Notes: generated by a model from the sequence alone, not told the origin. Shown: positions 18,711-27,672, numbered from the stretch's first letter. The stretch is DNA of 64,000 bases from Cytophagales bacterium Alg240-R148 (GCA_900537185.1 LS999827.1:67001-131000), one strand, 5' to 3'. Made by a program: numbers and translations.

Positions 18711-18812
18711 AACTTACACAAAAAGCACAAATAAAGGCATAATTGTACCCAATCTTGGGTTTAACCCAAAATCAATCACCGTTTCCCGTGTAGCTTACAC
18801 AAAGAATAGCAT

Positions 18813-20000
18813 TTACAAAATCACGTTTCTTTCTCTTAAATCATTGATTTCATTGTCTTTAATAGACAATAAGCCATGCAACACTTCAACTGTGTGTTGG
18901 CCCAGCAAAGGTGGTGGGGTAAAGTGGGGGGAAGAATTGCTTATGGACGCAAATTTGGCTGCTACCCCTTGGACAGCTTTTATTTTTTGTCCATTTAATA
19001 AAGATTCCACCAACATTTCTTTTGAAGGCTCCAGTTCAAAGACTTCTTTCATATTGAGTATTTTGCCTGCGGGAACTTCTTTTGAAAGCAAACCTTCCAG
19101 CAACTCCGCACCTGTCATTTGTTTTGCTTTGCGCTGCAACACCTGCATCAAATCGGAGCGGTGCGCTACCCTACCCGCGTTGTTCTTATATGCTTCCTCC
19201 TTCGAAAGTTCAGAACATTGCAGTACCGTACACAAGCTCAAAAATTGTCTGTCGTTGCCTACTGCAAGAAAAATTTGCTGACCGTCGGACGACTCCAACA
19301 CCTCTCCATAAGGCGCAATGTTCGGATGCTGGCTTCCCATTTTTTCAGGAATTTGACCTGCATTGATCCAATTAGAGGCTTGGTTTACCAAACTACTCAA
19401 TGCAGCATCAAACAAAGAAACAGAGACACTATCGCCCTTTCCAGTTTTTAGCAGTTTAATGTAGGACAATAAAATACCTTCTTTTAATTGGTGCCCAGCC
19501 AATACATCCACCAAGGCTACAGGCATTTTAGATGGCTTGCCTCCTTTTTCTCCATTCATGTACATAAAGCCGGACTCTGCCTGAATTATTGCGTCAAACC
19601 CTGGTCGAGGATCGTGGTTGCCATAGGCGGTAATTTTGCCATGCAAAATTCGAGGATTTATTTTTTGGATGGTTGCATAGTCGAGTTTTAGTTTAACATC
19701 GTCTCCCATTTTGAAACTGGTAATAACAATGTCTACTTTTTCTATTAACCGGTGTACCACCGCTAGGCCTTCTTTCGACTGCAAGTCAATAGCAATGGAT
19801 TTCTTATTAAAGTTAACAGAGGCAAAATAGGCAGACACTTGAGAAGATTCAGAGGGCAACTTCCATGATCGGGTAACATCACCTGCCGTATGGGGATTTT
19901 CTACTTTGATTACTTCGGCTCCTAGCTCTGCAAAAAATTGACCAACGCTAGGTCCGGCCAATACAGATGCCAACTCCAGAACCTTCAGGTTTTCAAACAT
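18813..20000 (-). CDS. CaiB/BaiF (family III) CoA transferase
   Basis: Family III CoA transferase of 395 residues that moves CoA between carboxylic acids through an aspartyl-CoA intermediate. The N-terminus (LKVLELASVLAGPSVGQFFAELGAEVIKVE) is the typical opening Rossmann-like fold of the family. The catalytic Asp is probably that in PVALVDVLAGHQ (about residue 164). The C-terminal motif EVPAGKILNMKEVF is also characteristic. Substrate acids cannot be read from sequence. It lies 14 bp downstream of the polyprenyl synthase gene and so is probably co-transcribed with it, and it ends about 100 bp before the mraZ operator. Confidence 0.9.
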   Translation of the reverse strand: MFENLKVLELASVLAGPSVGQFFAELGAEVIKVENPHTAGDVTRSWKLPSESSQVSAYFASVNFNKKSIAIDLQSKEGLAVVHRLIEKVDIVITSFKMGDDVKLKLDYATIQKINPRILHGKITAYGNHDPRPGFDAIIQAESGFMYMNGEKGGKPSKMPVALVDVLAGHQLKEGILLSYIKLLKTGKGDSVSVSLFDAALSSLVNQASNWINAGQIPEKMGSQHPNIAPYGEVLESSDGQQIFLAVGNDRQFLSLCTVLQCSELSKEEAYKNNAGRVAHRSDLMQVLQRKAKQMTGAELLEGLLSKEVPAGKILNMKEVFELEPSKEMLVESLLNGQKIKAVQGVAAKFASISNSSPHFTPPPLLGQHTVEVLHGLLSIKDNEINDLRERNVIL

Positions 20001-20014
20001 GGCAAGTGGTTTGT

Positions 20015-20989
20015 TTATTTTTCGCGTTCGATGGTATATTGAACCAATTGCAACAAGGAAGTTTTGTATTGGTTGTCCGGAACATCAGACAAGAGTTCCA
20101 TCGCTTCAGTATAAAACTTGTTCATGATTGTTTTAGCATATTCAATGCCTCCAGAATTCTTCACAAAAGCGATTACCTCTTTTACTTTTTTGTTTTTATG
20201 GGAATGATTTTTAATCGTATTGATGACTTTTCTCTTCTCCATCCAGCTGCAATTGTTGAGCGCATATATTAGAGGTAAGGTCATTTTCTTTTCTTTGATG
20301 TCAATTCCCACAGGTTTTCCTATTTCTTCTGTCCCATAATCAAAGAGGTCGTCTTTGATTTGAAATGCCATCCCCACCTTCTCTCCAAAATCTTTCATCT
20401 TCATCACGGTTGTCTCGTCTCCTCCAGTGGAGGCGCTTCCTACTGCACAGCAAGAGGCAATTAGCGATGCCGTTTTTTGTCGGATGATTTCGTAGTAAAC
20501 TTCTTCTGTAATATCGAGCCTCCTCGCTTTTTCAATTTGCAAAAGTTCTCCTTCGCTCATTTCTTTTACGGCCGTGGAAACAATTTTAAGCGTCTTGAAG
20601 TCGCCATTTTCAACCGACAACAACAACCCTCTGGAAAGGAGGTAGTCCCCAACCAAAACTGCAATCTTATTTTTCCATAAGGCATTTATTGAAAAAAAAC
20701 CGCGCCTATAATTGGCATCGTCCACAACATCATCATGTACCAAGGTAGCGGTGTGCAGCAATTCAATTAAGGCAGCTCCTCTGTGGCTTGAATCGTTGAT
20801 ATCCCCACAAACTCCTGCACTTAAAAAAACGAACATTGGGCGCATTTGCTTGCCCTTTCTTTTTACAATGTAGCCCATTATTTTATCCAGCAACAAAACG
20901 TTGCTTTTAACAGACGATCTGAATTTTTTCTCAAACCGTACCATATCTTCGGTAATAGGGGATTGTATATCCTTAAGCGATAATGCCAT
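20015..20989 (-). CDS. Long-chain polyprenyl diphosphate synthase
   Basis: Trans-prenyltransferase of 324 residues that elongates allylic diphosphates with isopentenyl diphosphate. The two aspartate-rich Mg-binding motifs are present: DDVVD at residues 86-90 (first) and DDLFD at 213-217 (second), with the KGKQMRP substrate-binding stretch at 46-51. Length and overall pattern resemble octaprenyl/heptaprenyl synthases that make the menaquinone side chain. Exact chain length is not predictable by eye. It lies upstream of the CoA transferase on the same strand and diverges from the hydrolase gene at 21137. Confidence 0.93.
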   Translation of the reverse strand: MALSLKDIQSPITEDMVRFEKKFRSSVKSNVLLLDKIMGYIVKRKGKQMRPMFVFLSAGVCGDINDSSHRGAALIELLHTATLVHDDVVDDANYRRGFFSINALWKNKIAVLVGDYLLSRGLLLSVENGDFKTLKIVSTAVKEMSEGELLQIEKARRLDITEEVYYEIIRQKTASLIASCCAVGSASTGGDETTVMKMKDFGEKVGMAFQIKDDLFDYGTEEIGKPVGIDIKEKKMTLPLIYALNNCSWMEKRKVINTIKNHSHKNKKVKEVIAFVKNSGGIEYAKTIMNKFYTEAMELLSDVPDNQYKTSLLQLVQYTIEREK

Positions 20990-21136
20990 ATTTAAAAATA
21001 ATGTACAATTATACGATCAAATACCTCCTTTGCAAAAGAATAAAGTATATTTTCGACTTTAAGTTTAATTTGCGACTAAGTAAATTGTCTCTTTTATTTA
21101 TTCTTCCACTTTTTAACAGCAATATTAACTTCAACC

Positions 21137-21985
21137 ATGAAAAATTCATTGATCCGAAAAAGCGGCCATATTTTCTCTGCCAAGCACGACAAGCCCATTG
21201 CATATGATTTTAGCTATTCAACTACCTTTCAAGAACACACCCCAGTTGTTTTTGTTCATGGGTTTAAAGGTTTTAAAGACTGGGGACCATTCAATGTTAT
21301 TTCAGAACAATTTGCTGCGCAAGGTTGCTGTTTTATCAAGTTGAATCTTTCTCATAATGGTACCACCTTGGACGCCCCAACTGATTTTTCAGATTTAGAT
21401 GCTTTTTCCAAGAACAACTTCAGTATAGAATTGGACGATATCGGGGTTCTAATTGACTTCTTGCTTCGGGATGATTTCCCCATTCGCTTGGCCAAGGATA
21501 AACTGAGTATTATTGGACACTCCAGAGGCGGTGGTTTGGCCATATTAAAGACCAAAGAAGACCAAAGAATTCGGAAACTCACTACCTGGGCTGCATTAAC
21601 CGACATTAGAGCCACCTGGAGGGCTGCTGATTTGGAAGATTGGAAAAAAACACAAACCATCTACATCGACAACAGTCGGACCCAGCAAAAAATGCCAATG
21701 CATTATCAAATAGTAGAAGATTTCTTAAGAAACGAAGCTCGGTTGGATATCCCTCAGGCCATTGGCCACATTGCAATACCCTTTCTTGCTTTTCATGGTG
21801 ATTCCGATGCAACACTGCCCATTCAAATGGCCCAATTGATACCAAATCGCAACAAAAATGCCCAACTCATTGTGGTATCCAACAGCAACCACACTTTTGA
21901 AGCAACACACCCTTTCGAAGGCCCTTTGCCCGCCAACCTTAAGAAAGTGGTGCACAGCACTTTAGATTTTATTTTACAGAAATAA
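21137..21985 (+). CDS. Alpha/beta hydrolase
   Basis: Soluble alpha/beta-hydrolase fold protein of 282 residues, no signal peptide. The oxyanion-hole motif VFVHGFKGFKDWG is at about 38-50; the nucleophile elbow GHSRGG has Ser129; the acid is likely Asp in HGDSDATLPI (about 220); and the base is His in SNSNHTFEATHPF (about 252). The catalytic triad is therefore complete. These enzymes are esterases, lipases or peptidases; the substrate is not evident. The gene is alone on the plus strand, divergent from the polyprenyl synthase. Confidence 0.88.
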   Translation: MKNSLIRKSGHIFSAKHDKPIAYDFSYSTTFQEHTPVVFVHGFKGFKDWGPFNVISEQFAAQGCCFIKLNLSHNGTTLDAPTDFSDLDAFSKNNFSIELDDIGVLIDFLLRDDFPIRLAKDKLSIIGHSRGGGLAILKTKEDQRIRKLTTWAALTDIRATWRAADLEDWKKTQTIYIDNSRTQQKMPMHYQIVEDFLRNEARLDIPQAIGHIAIPFLAFHGDSDATLPIQMAQLIPNRNKNAQLIVVSNSNHTFEATHPFEGPLPANLKKVVHSTLDFILQK

Positions 21986-22104
21986 CAAAACGATAGCACC
22001 TACAATTCAACCAGTATTTAACCCATTGGTCGATATGGGGATAGTATTGGCTTCAAAACTTAAGAATTTTGTATTGGAAAGTGCAAAATCTCATTAGATA
22101 TAAT

Positions 22105-22112
22105 TAAATTTG
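22105..22112 (+). promoter_or_regulatory. -7 element (TAAATTTG)
   Basis: TAAATTTG matches TAnnTTTG and lies 18 bp before the first ATG of the outer-membrane protein gene. A clear -33 TTTG is missing at 19-21 bp. Confidence 0.45.
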
Positions 22113-22129
22113 CACCTCGATTTTACTAA

Positions 22130-22669
22130 ATGAACAAATTATCTATCATGAAAAAAATTCAATTAAACGCCTTATTTTGTGCTGTATTAATCCTTTCTAT
22201 AGTGGGAGCGCAAAAAACCAATGCCCAAGGGTTTGATCCCCAACCAGGTTTTACGCAATTAGATTTTGGTACGGGTACGTCCAACTACGGAATTCCTATT
22301 TATGTTGGAATGGATTTTGGCGTCGGCAATAAAATTACAATTGGACCTAGATTAAGTTTCAGCCACCACAATTCTGGAGGAGGTTACAACTACAATATTT
22401 TCAACATTCTTTTTAGAGCAGATTACCACTGGGGTGCGCACATCAGTGGCCTTCCAAGTGAACTTGATCTATACGGTGGACTTTCTGCCGGATATAGCGT
22501 TTGGAATGAAGATTTTGATGGCTCTAATCCTAACAACCACAGCAACCGTGGCATAGTATATGCCCAAGTAGGTGCTAGGTGGTACTTTTCAGAAACATGG
22601 GGTGTCAATGCAGAGATATCAGGAGGTGCTACTTCAGGATTTGAAGTGGGCATGTCGGTTAGATTCTAG
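22130..22669 (+). CDS. Small outer-membrane beta-barrel protein
   Basis: Exported protein of 179 residues. Two in-frame ATGs exist, at 22130 and 22148; the second gives the cleaner signal peptide (MKKIQLNALFCAVLILSIVG, cleavage likely after ...TNAQG), the first lies closer to the expected transcript start. The mature part shows alternating polar/aromatic strands (LSFSHHNSGGGYNYN, YVGMDFGVGNKITIGPRLS), ending in VGMSVRF with a terminal Phe, as in barrel proteins folded by BamA. It resembles the broad OmpA/porin-like small barrels of Bacteroidota. Function unknown. It ends at a bidirectional terminator. Confidence 0.75.
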   Translation: MNKLSIMKKIQLNALFCAVLILSIVGAQKTNAQGFDPQPGFTQLDFGTGTSNYGIPIYVGMDFGVGNKITIGPRLSFSHHNSGGGYNYNIFNILFRADYHWGAHISGLPSELDLYGGLSAGYSVWNEDFDGSNPNNHSNRGIVYAQVGARWYFSETWGVNAEISGGATSGFEVGMSVRF

Positions 22670-22685
22670 CCCAAAAAAAGAGCTC

Positions 22686-22720
22686 AAAAAAAAGGCCAGA
22701 ATCTTTCTGGCCTTTTTTTT
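22686..22720. terminator. Bidirectional intrinsic terminator
   Basis: AAAAAAAAGGCCAGAA (22686-22701), a TCT loop, and TTCTGGCCTTTTTTTT (22705-22720) form a 16-bp stem with A- and T-tracts on the two sides, so it can stop transcription in both directions. It separates the barrel gene from the convergent flavin reductase gene, whose stop codon (22719-22721) lies within its T-tract. Confidence 0.85.
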
Positions 22721-23624
22721 ATTCGATTGTCAAAAGCATGGTCAAAGCTTGCTCCACATCTCCCATCCGAAGCACGCCTTGTGCCAACCCGTGAATTAAT
22801 TCTACTTTTCTGTCCTGAGGCAGGCCTTCGTCATGAAGGATGAATTTTATTTGTTCGTTGTTGCGCATATTGTTTATGGCCTCTTCGTTTGGAAGCGACT
22901 CAATATTGCCCAACATCCCCAAATCATTACCAGTTAAAACATGGCTTAATTTCAGGTCTTTAGGAAGTTGGTCTACTCCCACCCCCTTGTTTCTTATTGG
23001 TTTTGGAACTTCAAAAATGGCATCTCCATTGGCTCTGCAATAGTAATCTGCTCCCATTCTTGCAATAGCATCCAATTTAAAAGGGTCTACTTTTCCTTTT
23101 ACATCCAGCACTTCTTTTTGGATATGCAGCTTTACTACCTCTGCCATAATTAAGTTGCCGGCTCCGCCTTCACTGCCCAAGGGCAATACCCTAGTAACCT
23201 TACATTCAAAAGATGCCGGTGACTCCAATACCCTTGGAGGGCCTATCAAATCACTTTTCACTTGTGTCAGACCCGACTTCACAAATTCATTCACCCCCTT
23301 GTCGTACTCTGTACTAGCCAACGACATTTGCTGCACCATAGAAAAGTCTGCAATATTAATCACGACTTCAGGCACTTCATAGACATTTTGAAGCGTATGT
23401 TTGGTTGTGTTGCCTCTTACCCTCCTTGCAGGTGAAAAAACCATTACCGGCGGATTGGCACTGAAAACATTAAAAAAACTAAATGGGCTTAGGTTGACAT
23501 TCCCTTCTCGATCTATTGTACTTGCAAAAGCTACTGGTCTGGGAGCAACTGCGCCCAATAAGTAACCATGCAACACCGGTGTCTCAATATCTTTTGGTTC
23601 TATGGATAGAAATTCTGTTGGCAT
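22719..23624 (-). CDS. Flavin reductase-like (FMN-binding split barrel) protein
   Basis: Protein of 301 residues. Residues about 15-190 form a flavin reductase-like domain with the family opening LLGAVAPRPVAFASTIDREG, NLSPFSFFNVFSANPPVMVF and the nucleotide-binding region RRVRGNTTKHTL. The C-terminal ~100 residues are an extra extension ending in a stretch that resembles a helix bundle. Such proteins bind FMN and reduce flavins or act as oxidoreductases. It lies 6 bp after fahA on the same strand, so a role in aromatic amino acid breakdown is likely by context; in related organisms this place is often taken by other tyrosine-catabolic genes. The catalytic role is not known. Confidence 0.82.
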   Translation of the reverse strand: MPTEFLSIEPKDIETPVLHGYLLGAVAPRPVAFASTIDREGNVNLSPFSFFNVFSANPPVMVFSPARRVRGNTTKHTLQNVYEVPEVVINIADFSMVQQMSLASTEYDKGVNEFVKSGLTQVKSDLIGPPRVLESPASFECKVTRVLPLGSEGGAGNLIMAEVVKLHIQKEVLDVKGKVDPFKLDAIARMGADYYCRANGDAIFEVPKPIRNKGVGVDQLPKDLKLSHVLTGNDLGMLGNIESLPNEEAINNMRNNEQIKFILHDEGLPQDRKVELIHGLAQGVLRMGDVEQALTMLLTIE

Positions 23625-23630
23625 AGTCTC

Positions 23631-24890
23631 TTATTTAGCTGGCAAAACTTTTGTACTCACTTCACCGAAACCAACTCTTATACCATCTTTTTCACAATAC
23701 CCGCGCATCACAACTGTATCTCCATCATTAATAAAAGTACGGGTAGAGCCATCTGCTAGCGTTAATGGTTTGGTTCCTTTCCATGCCAACTCTAACATAG
23801 AGCCATAAGAAGCTTCTGTTGGTCCACTAATAGTGCCTGAAGCATACAGATCGCCAACCTCAATGTTACACCCGTTAACTGTGTGGTGGGCCAATTGCTG
23901 GTTGACATTCCAATACATATGTTTGTAGTTGGACTGGCATACCGTAGTCGCCGCTTCACTGCCTTCGGGTTGGATATCCACTTCCAAATTAATATCGAAA
24001 CTCTTTTCTCCTTCGTACTCCAAATATGGAAGCACTTTAGGATCCTGGTTGGGTGTTGCTACTCTAAAGTGATCCAAGGCCTCTATAGTAACCACCCAGG
24101 GAGAAATACTAGAAGCAAAATTTTTAGCTAAGAATGGCCCTAAAGGCACATATTCCCATACTTGGATGTCTCTAGCAGACCAATCGTTGAACACCACAAA
24201 TCCAAAAATATACTCTTCAGCATCTTTGGTTGAAACAGAATCCCCTAATTCAGTTTCCTTTCCGGTTATAAAACCCATTTCTAGTTCAAAGTCCAATCGT
24301 TTTGTTGGACCAAATGAAGGCAATTCTTGGTCTGGAGCCTTTGTTTGTCCTTTTGGACGGTGAATGGGTTGCCCTGTTGGAATAATAGAAGAAGCTCTTC
24401 CGTGGTAGGCCACCGGTAAATGTTTCCAGTTCGGAAACAGTGCATTATCCGGATCCCGGAACATTGTTCCAACGTTGGTGGCATGCTCAACACTAGAATA
24501 AAAATCCGTGTAATTGCCTATGTGCACAGGCAACTGCATTTCAGCCTCGGCCATTGGTACCAAAGACAATTCTCTAGCAATCTTGTTATTTTGTAGCTCT
24601 GTATTGTCTGCGGACAATAAATCTTGGATTCTTTTTCTAACGGCACTTGTTTTTCTTTTTCCCAAGGCCATAAATATATTCAAATAAGGTTGGTCGAAAG
24701 TACCTTGTGGGATATCCAGTGCGTCAAAAAAACCGTTTTTGTTCAGGTAGGTTAAATCGAGGATGCAGTCTCCTATGGCCGCTCCTACTCCTGATTGTAA
24801 ATAATCCGTTTTAAATATTCCAAATGGAATGTTGTAAATCGTGAAATCCGAATTGGCGGGTACATCTACCCAACTTTGAAGTGTTTTCAT
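23631..24890 (-). CDS. fahA: Fumarylacetoacetase
   Basis: Last enzyme of tyrosine catabolism, splitting fumarylacetoacetate into fumarate and acetoacetate. Its 419 residues equal the length of the mammalian enzyme, which supports the ATG at 24890 over a TTG six codons upstream. The metal and active-site residues are in place: Asp129 and His136 in YTDFYSSVEHATNVG, Glu202 and Glu204 in DFELEMGF, and Asp236 in VVFNDWSARDIQ. It lies 192 bp downstream of hppD, so it may have its own promoter, and is coupled with the flavin-reductase-like gene. Confidence 0.96.
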   Translation of the reverse strand: MKTLQSWVDVPANSDFTIYNIPFGIFKTDYLQSGVGAAIGDCILDLTYLNKNGFFDALDIPQGTFDQPYLNIFMALGKRKTSAVRKRIQDLLSADNTELQNNKIARELSLVPMAEAEMQLPVHIGNYTDFYSSVEHATNVGTMFRDPDNALFPNWKHLPVAYHGRASSIIPTGQPIHRPKGQTKAPDQELPSFGPTKRLDFELEMGFITGKETELGDSVSTKDAEEYIFGFVVFNDWSARDIQVWEYVPLGPFLAKNFASSISPWVVTIEALDHFRVATPNQDPKVLPYLEYEGEKSFDINLEVDIQPEGSEAATTVCQSNYKHMYWNVNQQLAHHTVNGCNIEVGDLYASGTISGPTEASYGSMLELAWKGTKPLTLADGSTRTFINDGDTVVMRGYCEKDGIRVGFGEVSTKVLPAK

Positions 24891-25021
24891 ATGTCTTTGA
24901 TTGTACAAAAAAAGGTTCGGAATCAGGAATGAATTACCAAAATGAAATTTTTAAACCACTAAAGACCAATTGGAAATTGTACTAGATCCCGACCCGAACC
25001 TCGAATATTTTTAATTGAAAA

Positions 25022-25068
25022 GAGAAAGAACGCATTATTTACAGCACTAAAATAAGTTGTTCTTTCTC
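25022..25068. repeat. 10-bp inverted repeat between hppD and fahA
   Basis: GAGAAAGAAC (25022-25031) and GTTCTTTCTC (25059-25068) are perfect inverted copies with a 27-nt loop, starting 15 bp after the hppD stop on the minus strand and followed there by TTTTCAATTAAAAA. It could be a weak attenuating terminator or an mRNA 3' stabiliser. Confidence 0.45.
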
Positions 25069-25082
25069 AATTTCATAACTTT

Positions 25083-26228
25083 TTATAATGTTCCTCTACT
25101 TTCTTGCTCTCTTTCAATTGATTCAAAGAGCGCCTTAAAGTTTCCTTTACCAAAAGACTGAGCCCCCTTTCTTTGAATAATTTCAAAAAACATAGTTGGC
25201 CTATCCAATACCGGCTTGGTGAATATTTGAAGCAAATATCCCTCATCATCTCGGTCAATTAATATGTTTAGGTCTTTGAGCGGTTGCAAGTCTTCGTCTA
25301 TTTCTCCAACTCGATCCAGTACATCTTCGTAGTACGTTTCGGGAACGTACAAAAACTCTACTCCCCTTGCTCGAAGGTCTGCAACAGTTTCTATAATATT
25401 ATCCGTTGCAACCGCAATGTGCTGCACACCTGAGCCATTGTAAAAATCGATGTACTCTTCAATTTGAGATTTTTTTCTCCCTTCCGCTGGTTCGTTAATT
25501 GGGAATTTAATTCTTCCATTTCCATTGCTCATCACCTTGCTCATAAGCGCAGTGTATTCTGTAGAAATGTCTTTATCATCAAATGAAACCAATTGTGCAA
25601 ACCCCATCACCTTCGCGTAAAATTCACACCATTTGTTCATTTCTCCCCAACCTACATTGCCCACCATGTGGTCAATAAATTTTAGTCCTACTGGGGCTGG
25701 GTTATAATCTGATTCCCACTTTTTAAATCCAGGTAAAAACACGCCTTTATACGCACTTCTTTCTACAAAAACATGGATGGTTTCACCGTAGGTATGAATG
25801 GCCGATTTTACTACAACGCCGTCTTGGTCCTCCTCTTTTCTAGGTTCAAAGTAAGATTTTGCTCCTCTTGAGGTTGTTTCTTTCCAAGCTTTGGTTGCAT
25901 CGTCTACCCACAAAGCAATTACTTTCACACCATCTCCATGGCTGTTGATGTGCTCGTTAATTTCCCCACCTTTTTCCATAGGAGATGTTAAAACCAAGCG
26001 AATTTTATCTTGTTGCAAAACATAAGAAGTCCGGTCTTTTAAACCAGTTTCTAGTCCAGCATATGCTACGGACTGAAATCCAAAAGCAGTTTTATAAAAA
26101 TGAGCGGCCTGTTTGGCATTACCAACATACAATTCAACGTAGTCTGTTCCGTTTAAAGGTAAAAAATCGTCCGCTGCCTCAAAAATCTTTTCAAGTCCGT
26201 AATTAACGTTATCTAATTTAGAGCTCAT
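25083..26228 (-). CDS. hppD: 4-hydroxyphenylpyruvate dioxygenase
   Basis: Fe(II)-dependent enzyme converting 4-hydroxyphenylpyruvate to homogentisate. It is 381 residues long and contains two vicinal-oxygen-chelate domains: NGTDYVELYVGNAKQAAHFY opens the first, and KFIDHMVGNV the second. The iron ligands are visible as His187 (FIDHMVG), His270 (SGVQHIAVAT) and Glu349 (MFFEIIQR). The C-terminal FFEIIQRKG-AQSFGKGNFKALFES helix motif is diagnostic of HPPD rather than of hydroxymandelate synthase. It follows the dehydrogenase gene by 23 bp. Confidence 0.97.
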   Translation of the reverse strand: MSSKLDNVNYGLEKIFEAADDFLPLNGTDYVELYVGNAKQAAHFYKTAFGFQSVAYAGLETGLKDRTSYVLQQDKIRLVLTSPMEKGGEINEHINSHGDGVKVIALWVDDATKAWKETTSRGAKSYFEPRKEEDQDGVVVKSAIHTYGETIHVFVERSAYKGVFLPGFKKWESDYNPAPVGLKFIDHMVGNVGWGEMNKWCEFYAKVMGFAQLVSFDDKDISTEYTALMSKVMSNGNGRIKFPINEPAEGRKKSQIEEYIDFYNGSGVQHIAVATDNIIETVADLRARGVEFLYVPETYYEDVLDRVGEIDEDLQPLKDLNILIDRDDEGYLLQIFTKPVLDRPTMFFEIIQRKGAQSFGKGNFKALFESIEREQESRGTL

Positions 26229-26251
26229 GGTAGTATTGTTAGGGTTTAATA

Positions 26252-27478
26252 TTAAACTAATTGGCTGACAGAAATTTCTAAACCTTTGCTGGTCAAGTTT
26301 TTATTTCCATCAAGTTGTTCGCGTATTTTACTTAACGCATCGTAAATTGTCTTGGATGTATCCTCAAAAATGGCATGGTCTGTAATTTCAACATCTCCAC
26401 CCATTAAAAAGGCGAAAACTCTGGCCATTCCACAATTGGCTACAAAATCCGGGATAACAGAAACATTGTTATCTGCATACTCTAAGGTTTCACCAAAGAA
26501 AATTTCTTCGTCTTGGAACGGTACATTCGCCCCACAAGAAATCACCTCCAACCCTTTGGAAATCATTTTTTCTAATTGTTGTTTTCCTACCAACCTGGAC
26601 CCAGCTGCTGGAACAAAAATTTCTGCATCCAAATCCCAAATTGCCTTATTACCTTCTTCAAATGACACCATGTCCGGATGGTAAAGCATTCTGTTTTTTC
26701 GGTTGTTCATTAAAGATACAACTTCTTCCAAAGAAAAGCCATCCGAATTGAGTACCGCACCACCTCGATCAATGATACCAACTACTTTTACTCCTGCCTG
26801 CGCTAAATAAAAACCAGCTGCTGCTCCTACGTTGCCCCAACCTTGAATAATCACCTTCTTGTTTTTTGGCTCCCCTTTCCAAAGTTTATAAAAATGCAAC
26901 ACCGATTCAGAAACGCCGTACCCTGTTATCAAATCGGCAACAGTATATTTATTTTCCAAACTCGGGGTGTAGTGAAGATCTTCCACCACTTTAGAAACAC
27001 CTTGTCTTAAATGACCGATTTTATGCACTTTCTGTGCCTCATTGGGTTTGAAATGGCCATTCACAACGCCTTCTTGCGGATGCCACAACCCATAACTTTC
27101 TGTTATTGGAATAACTTCGTGAATTTCATCCACATTCATATCGCCACCAGTGCCATAATAATTTTTAAGCAAAGGCATGACCGCCTTGTACCATCGCTTT
27201 AAAACTTCTTCTTTTCTTGGATCGTTTGGATCGAAATTAATACCAGACTTAGCGCCACCGATGGCAGGCCCAGACACAGTAAATTTGACTTCCATTGTTT
27301 TTGCCAACGACACCACTTCGTGTTTGTCCAAACCCTTCCTCATTCTAGTTCCACCACCTGCTGCTCCTCCTCTCAATGAGTTAATTACAACCCATCCTTC
27401 AGCACCGAGTTCTTTGTCTTTCCATTCAAAAACTATTTCCGGTGCAGCATTTTCATATTTCTCTAATAATTCGCGCAT
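26252..27478 (-). CDS. Glu/Leu/Phe/Val dehydrogenase family enzyme
   Basis: NAD(P)-dependent amino acid dehydrogenase of 408 residues, reversible oxidative deamination of an L-amino acid to the 2-oxo acid. The N-terminal catalytic region includes GGAAGGGTRMRKG, with Lys in VKFTVSGPAIGGAKSGINFD; the Rossmann domain starts near residue 210 with IIQGWGNVGAAAGFYLAQAG. Because it heads a tyrosine-degradation block with hppD and fahA, phenylalanine/tyrosine or branched-chain amino acids are plausible substrates; glutamate cannot be excluded. It is divergent from an Lrp-type regulator. A TATATTTG -7 element lies about 47 bp before its ATG. Confidence 0.88.
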   Translation of the reverse strand: MRELLEKYENAAPEIVFEWKDKELGAEGWVVINSLRGGAAGGGTRMRKGLDKHEVVSLAKTMEVKFTVSGPAIGGAKSGINFDPNDPRKEEVLKRWYKAVMPLLKNYYGTGGDMNVDEIHEVIPITESYGLWHPQEGVVNGHFKPNEAQKVHKIGHLRQGVSKVVEDLHYTPSLENKYTVADLITGYGVSESVLHFYKLWKGEPKNKKVIIQGWGNVGAAAGFYLAQAGVKVVGIIDRGGAVLNSDGFSLEEVVSLMNNRKNRMLYHPDMVSFEEGNKAIWDLDAEIFVPAAGSRLVGKQQLEKMISKGLEVISCGANVPFQDEEIFFGETLEYADNNVSVIPDFVANCGMARVFAFLMGGDVEITDHAIFEDTSKTIYDALSKIREQLDGNKNLTSKGLEISVSQLV

Positions 27479-27524
27479 GAGCTCTTTTGTATATTAAAAT
27501 AAGTTTTTTATCCAGTTATAAATT

Positions 27525-27532
27525 CAAATATA
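27525..27532 (-). promoter_or_regulatory. -7 element for the dehydrogenase gene (TATATTTG)
   Basis: On the minus strand the octamer is TATATTTG, a full match to TAnnTTTG, giving a leader of about 40 nt to the ATG at 27478. No clean -33 TTG is visible at the proper spacing, so activation by the divergent Lrp-type protein is possible. Confidence 0.5.
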
Positions 27533-27600
27533 CGGACTTCCTCCATTCACTTCGTTTATTTTCTTGAATTGTAATCAAATTAAGAAAATAAAGATGCGTT

Positions 27601-27631
27601 TTTGAGTTTATACAGAATATTCATACATTTA
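27601..27631 (+). promoter_or_regulatory. -33/-7 promoter of the Lrp/AsnC-type gene
   Basis: TTTG at 27601-27604, a 19-bp spacer, then TACATTTA (27624-27631), one base off TAnnTTTG. The start would fall near 27637, about 36 nt before the ATG. It shares a 194-bp divergent region with the dehydrogenase promoter. Confidence 0.55.
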
Positions 27632-27672
27632 CACCAGCAAACTACAGCATTCACTTGTAGATTTTTCTTTAT

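Noticed and set aside
24914-25000. 7-bp inverted pair GGTTCGG / CCGAACC upstream of fahA
   Set aside because: The pair is short and 73 bp apart; in AT-rich DNA it is weak evidence for an operator.
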